From NCBI GenBank assembly GCA_042095835.1, contig JBELML010000007.1:31072-95071 (forward strand): DNA of 64,000 bases, in the 5' to 3' direction. The notes beneath the pieces were generated by a model. The model was not told where the DNA came from, made no database searches, and worked only from the letters and a program-made list of their open reading frames with translations. The position numbers and the translations under genes were made by a program. Positions 61,701 through 64,000 of this stretch are shown one piece after another (the first letter of the stretch is position 1; every line of letters begins with the position of its first letter). This stretch comes from DATFKA01 sp042095835 (GTDB lineage Bacteria > Bacteroidota > Bacteroidia > Chitinophagales > Saprospiraceae).

Positions 61701-62759
61701 TTATGGAGTAGGTGTGTGGTTATCGAAACGATCAGTCGACACAACGAAAATGAAGGTGCGGAGTCGGATGGTAATCGTAAGTCTTTTGATTTGAGAGCGG
61801 CAGCAAATGTCACCAAGTTCGATAATGACCGGGATGGACTACCAGATATTGATGATGATAATCCTGGTGAAGGGATGGGCTGGTTCCCTGGTTATGCCAT
61901 TAATGTAGAAACGGGCGAGCGACTCAATATCTTCTTTGGAGAGAACTCCATCTACGCCAATACAGGTTTCCCTGATTTTGATGTAGGCCGTGATATGATG
62001 TATAACCCTTCCTCATTAATTGTAAATGTGAACGGGCCTAGTATCAGCGATCGTTACGTTGCTGGAGGCCACCATTTCATATATGTTGCAAATACTCCCT
62101 ATAATGAGTGTGAAGACTTCAGGAGAGCATTTGCTCCATCTCCTACTTTCTTGACCAAAGTGAGGGTGATGAGAGATATCGTATGGGCGGGTACTATTCT
62201 ACCTGAGGAAGGAACGAATATGCTTTCTTACGAAGATGGCTTAGTGCCTAATGAGGTGGTACTTAAGTTGCGCGTGAATAGTCCTTATGCCGTGGCAGAA
62301 GAAGGTACTGGGATCAACCAAGACCATCCAGCATATCGATTTAAAATTGAGGGCAAAAATGCTACAGCCTTAGAATCAACTCAGTTTGATGAAAAACTGA
62401 AAGATATTCAAGCTGTACCGAATCCTTATTTTGGATTCTCTAGCTACGAAGTTTCTCAGTTTACCAATGTGGTGAAAATCACCAATCTACCTGCGCAGTG
62501 TGTGGTGACGATCTATACGCTAGACGGTAAATTTATCAGACAGTATAACCGGAATGAAATAGGTACGGTGCCTATAGGTGTAAACCGAGGCATTGATCGC
62601 CGACAAATATCTCCAGCACTCGAATGGGATATGCGCAATAATAAGGGCATACCGATCGCAAGTGGGGTCTACCTGATCCATGTTGATGCAGGAGAATTGG
62701 GCGAACGAACGATTAAATGGTTTGGTGTGAATCGCAAATTTGATCCATCTGGATTATAA
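58788..62759 (+). CDS. giant exported protein with T9SS-like C-terminus
   Basis: The 1323-residue protein has a signal peptide (residues ~1-22, WLICVFLLANSQATLANI). A mature region follows, starting near ENCDNAISQTDMDINNVRAR and TTGGDVWWDSNDGRYVVP, a front segment I associate with large secreted proteins of Saprospiria-like bacteria. It contains a Ca-binding-like DQDGDGLYNPELGDFP and DNDRDGLPDIDDDNPGEG (thrombospondin-3-like acidic repeats). The end, AVPNPYFGFSSYE, VVTIYTLDGKFIRQYN and GIPIASGVYLIHVDAGE, resembles a T9SS C-terminal beta domain with a modified PNP motif. The substrate or ligand is unknown. It lies between a TonB-dependent receptor (48 bases) and a PorV-like gene (71 bases with a hairpin), so the three probably work together at the cell surface. 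Confidence 0.8.
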   Translation: MRVRNYWLICVFLLANSQATLANINPKAKQSKAAAKVEVRSFRENCDNAISQTDMDINNVRARLTTGGDVWWDSNDGRYVVPKVPPGQPEVSSIFAGAVWLGGVDPAGNLKVAAQTYGRNTGNFDYWPGPLNPETGTTTQEECAKWDKFFTVTGEEIDQHLRNWEEAKQNGTIYDPDDIPFGVKGWPARGNEFFFDIHEFELPNTTQGLAGFWDQDGDGLYNPELGDFPVIEVRGCLDKPQYPDEMTFWIYNDAGNIHAESQGDPIQMEVQVQAFAYATNDEINDMTFQRYKLINRAVESIDSTYFAMWVDPDLGCSTDDYIGCDTSRSLAFVYNEDALDGQTGCSCPGGVNTYCDEIPILGVDYFRGPLDELGNEIGMSSFTYYNNAGVGSPQQGTTDPDNALEYYYYLSGRWKDGSLFTFGDDAYRDGFPISYAFTEAPDDPTGWSMCTSGLPFGDRRTIQASGPFRLDPGAVNELIIGAVFVADQSYPCPSLTKLLEADDIAQALFDNCFEITDGPDAPDVDFIELENEIIAIFTNDSLTSNNAFEAYAQAGLQIPAGEEDSLYVFEGYKLFQLSGPEVTIADLDDADKARLIYQADIKNGINRIFNWSSIDNPTGEELFVPELEVEGIDQGIQHTFRITEDQFAEGDRRLINHRKYYFTAIAYAYNNYSEYDPSIKVGQRKPYLEGRRNIGDGDNPFYTVIPRPIVDRNLNTFFGDGAVITRLDGIGNGGVFLDLDPAEREALVTGENTSGEIVYRPGAGPIDVKIYNPLEVQDGEFELRFFDDDMSDDEVAPSTRWRLENLNDPDNPIVISEQNISKLNEQIIKEFGFSISVGQVDPVGTDPFINTNNGVIGYDQEYTGDSGIDWVNGIPDGFVGGPAAFDQQAFDYVATLDGEVDAAIDPNQALSNIGPGYFVPYYLANWRAYDENDAPYITPAWTNQSGNSTVRSQSSLDNLVNVDIVMTPNKDLWSRCVVIETISRHNENEGAESDGNRKSFDLRAAANVTKFDNDRDGLPDIDDDNPGEGMGWFPGYAINVETGERLNIFFGENSIYANTGFPDFDVGRDMMYNPSSLIVNVNGPSISDRYVAGGHHFIYVANTPYNECEDFRRAFAPSPTFLTKVRVMRDIVWAGTILPEEGTNMLSYEDGLVPNEVVLKLRVNSPYAVAEEGTGINQDHPAYRFKIEGKNATALESTQFDEKLKDIQAVPNPYFGFSSYEVSQFTNVVKITNLPAQCVVTIYTLDGKFIRQYNRNEIGTVPIGVNRGIDRRQISPALEWDMRNNKGIPIASGVYLIHVDAGELGERTIKWFGVNRKFDPSGL

Positions 62760-62772
62760 AAAAAAATAGCAC

Positions 62773-62810
62773 TAGCGGAGTGGAATAGGACCGATGATTT
62801 CACTCCGCTA
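62773..62810 (+). promoter_or_regulatory. intercistronic hairpin
   Basis: TAGCGGAGTG (62773-62782) and CACTCCGCTA (62801-62810) form a perfect 10-bp stem, extendable inwards by two A-T pairs. It follows the giant protein stop by 14 bases and is not followed by a T-run, so it may protect the upstream mRNA end or attenuate expression of the PorV-like gene. Confidence 0.6.
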
Positions 62811-62830
62811 AATAGCTGAAACGATTATAT

Positions 62831-63874
62831 ATGAAGACAAAATTTTACCTTCTCACTATAGTAGCTTTGCTGACTTTCACCAGTCTTTATGCTGGAAACC
62901 CCGACCGTCAGGGTGAGGCTGGTGCTTATGAGCTTTTATTAAACCCTTGGGCAAGATCGGCCGGCTTACATACGCTAAACACTTCGATGATTAGTGGTGT
63001 GGAAGCCTTGCGTCTAAATCCAGCGGGACTTGTTCGTATAGATCAACTAGAAATTGCTTTTTCTAGGGCGAATTATTTGCAGGGTACAGGTATCGCGCTC
63101 AATTCTCTTGGTTTGAGTAGGAAGGTGGGCGAAGGTGGTGCCTTTGGGTTTAGTATTATGGCCATGGATTTTGGTGATATTCCCGTCACTACTACGGATC
63201 AGCCCGAGGGAACAGGCGCTACTTTTTCACCCAATTTTTTCAATTTGGGGATTAGCTATGCGCATATTTTTGAAAATAAAGTATCTGTTGGTATTACCTT
63301 TCGAGCGATTTCGGAGTCATTAGCCAATGTGAATGCTTTTGGCTTTGCCATCGATGCCGGAATCCAGTACGTAACGGGCGAGAACGATAATTTTAAATTT
63401 GGTATTTCTCTGCGAAATGTGGGTTCTCCAATGCAGTTTAATGGTGAGGGACTGTCTACACAACGTCCTTCTCCTAATGGCGGCTACGAGCTCACTTTTG
63501 ATCAGCGATCGGCTTCTTTTGAATTGCCATCGACCCTGAATATTGGAATGTCTTATGATTTCTTGTTTGGAGAAAATCACCGCTTGACGGCTATTGGTAA
63601 TTTTACTTCCAACTCTTTTTCTAGAGATAATTTAGGAGCTGCTTTAGAGTATAGCCTCAACGACCTATTTCAGTTGCGGGCTGGTTATCGATACGAGATT
63701 GGGGTGGAGAATATCGAGGAAGAACCCATCTATAGCGGATTGAGTGCAGGTGCTACACTAGAGTTTAAGATTGGTAAAAAGAATAAACAGACAAGGGTTG
63801 GAATCGATTATGCCTATCGTGCGACGAGAGTTTGGGATGGAACGCATAATATTGGTGTCCGGATCAACCTTTAG
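62831..63874 (+). CDS. PorV/PorQ family outer-membrane protein
   Basis: The 347-residue protein has a signal peptide (residues 1-22, ending SLYAG) and matches the PorV/PorQ family. The front segment AYELLLNPWARSAGLHTLNT with SGVEALRLNPAGLVRIDQLE is the FadL-like hatch-strand signature with the NPA motif. It is followed by amphipathic strands (FGFSIMAMDFGDIPVTTTD, VGITFRAISESLANVNAFG) and a terminal strand NIGVRINL. PorV shuttles T9SS cargo from the translocon to the attachment complex. This copy follows the giant exported protein and the receptor gene, so it may be a dedicated shuttle for that cargo rather than the housekeeping PorV. That is inference from position. Confidence 0.88.
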   Translation: MKTKFYLLTIVALLTFTSLYAGNPDRQGEAGAYELLLNPWARSAGLHTLNTSMISGVEALRLNPAGLVRIDQLEIAFSRANYLQGTGIALNSLGLSRKVGEGGAFGFSIMAMDFGDIPVTTTDQPEGTGATFSPNFFNLGISYAHIFENKVSVGITFRAISESLANVNAFGFAIDAGIQYVTGENDNFKFGISLRNVGSPMQFNGEGLSTQRPSPNGGYELTFDQRSASFELPSTLNIGMSYDFLFGENHRLTAIGNFTSNSFSRDNLGAALEYSLNDLFQLRAGYRYEIGVENIEEEPIYSGLSAGATLEFKIGKKNKQTRVGIDYAYRATRVWDGTHNIGVRINL

Positions 63875-63969
63875 GTCTTAGATCAGATTTTGCTTCTTGG
63901 AGAGATGTGCCGACTAGAGTCTCGTATCTCGGAAGGCTATAGCGCATGTGTGTATAACGAAATGCACAA

Positions 63970-64000
63970 TCAGGCGGCTTCTACAACTTTTTCTACCATT
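63970..64000 (-). CDS. possible C-terminal end of a gene running in from the right
   Basis: On the minus strand the last codons read MVEKVVEAA then TGA at 63970-63972, with the frame open to the window edge. Nine codons are too few to assign anything. The spacer 63875-63969 shows no gene. Confidence 0.25.
   Translation of the reverse strand, partial: MVEKVVEAA

Noticed and set aside
1..64000. Integrated phage, plasmid or insertion sequence
   Set aside because: No integrase, transposase, relaxase, capsid or terminase gene is recognisable; housekeeping genes are spread throughout.

Overview
The window looks like chromosomal DNA of a Bacteroidota bacterium, most likely a marine Saprospiraceae/Lewinella-like organism. 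The supporting features are type IX secretion (T9SS) signals and a PorV-family protein, a TonB-dependent receptor with a carboxypeptidase-like front domain, the gliding genes gldD and gldE in the mutY-ssb-gldE-gldD order known from Flavobacterium, lipoproteins, and an ECF sigma factor with a TAnnTTTG-type promoter. The family assignment is an inference. I found no rRNA, tRNA, CRISPR array, phage or transposase gene.

Layout. 1-6.5 kb: the front of a membrane-anchored transglutaminase (cut by the edge), a secreted haloperoxidase-like protein, then a tight operon of a glutamine-synthetase-like ligase, an aminoglycoside/choline-kinase-like phosphotransferase and a HAD phosphatase. 6.5-10.3 kb (minus): DinB-like protein, GH36 alpha-galactosidase, pirin. 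10.3-12.7 kb: an AAA ATPase with a C-terminal PD-(D/E)XK nuclease motif, whose start codon lies inside a double palindrome, then an unknown ORF. 12.7-23.3 kb: arginase-family enzyme, gltX, polysaccharide deacetylase, two small barrels, glutamate formimidoyltransferase, a DUF1232 protein, trhO and a secreted caspase-like protein. 23.4-34.8 kb: BNR/sortilin-like protein, RRM protein, DUF6544-like and DUF5691 proteins, gldD, a VIT1 transporter, a TfoX-like protein, gldE, ssb, mutY and an ECF sigma factor. 35.3-40.7 kb (minus): Pycsar-type membrane protein, SPOR protein, rodA, tgt, lptF/G. 40.7-55 kb: lipoprotein plus DUF5723 barrel, a broken PepSY-like lipoprotein, alpha/beta hydrolase, amidohydrolase, porin, a second BNR protein, a decayed FG-GAP gene, recX, mscS and a lipoprotein. 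55-64 kb: a receptor / giant secreted protein / PorV-like cassette.

The most distinctive structure is between genes. Four copies (three close, one divergent) of a ~160-bp near-palindromic element with AGTA ends each sit 7-60 bp upstream of a start codon, in the same orientation relative to that gene. Other intergenic DNA holds minisatellite-like repeats that share a core motif at distant sites. The best candidates for undescribed biology are these hairpin elements, the paired palindromes at the ATPase start, the ligase-kinase-phosphatase operon, the Pycsar-like gene upstream of rodA, and the secreted caspase-like protein.
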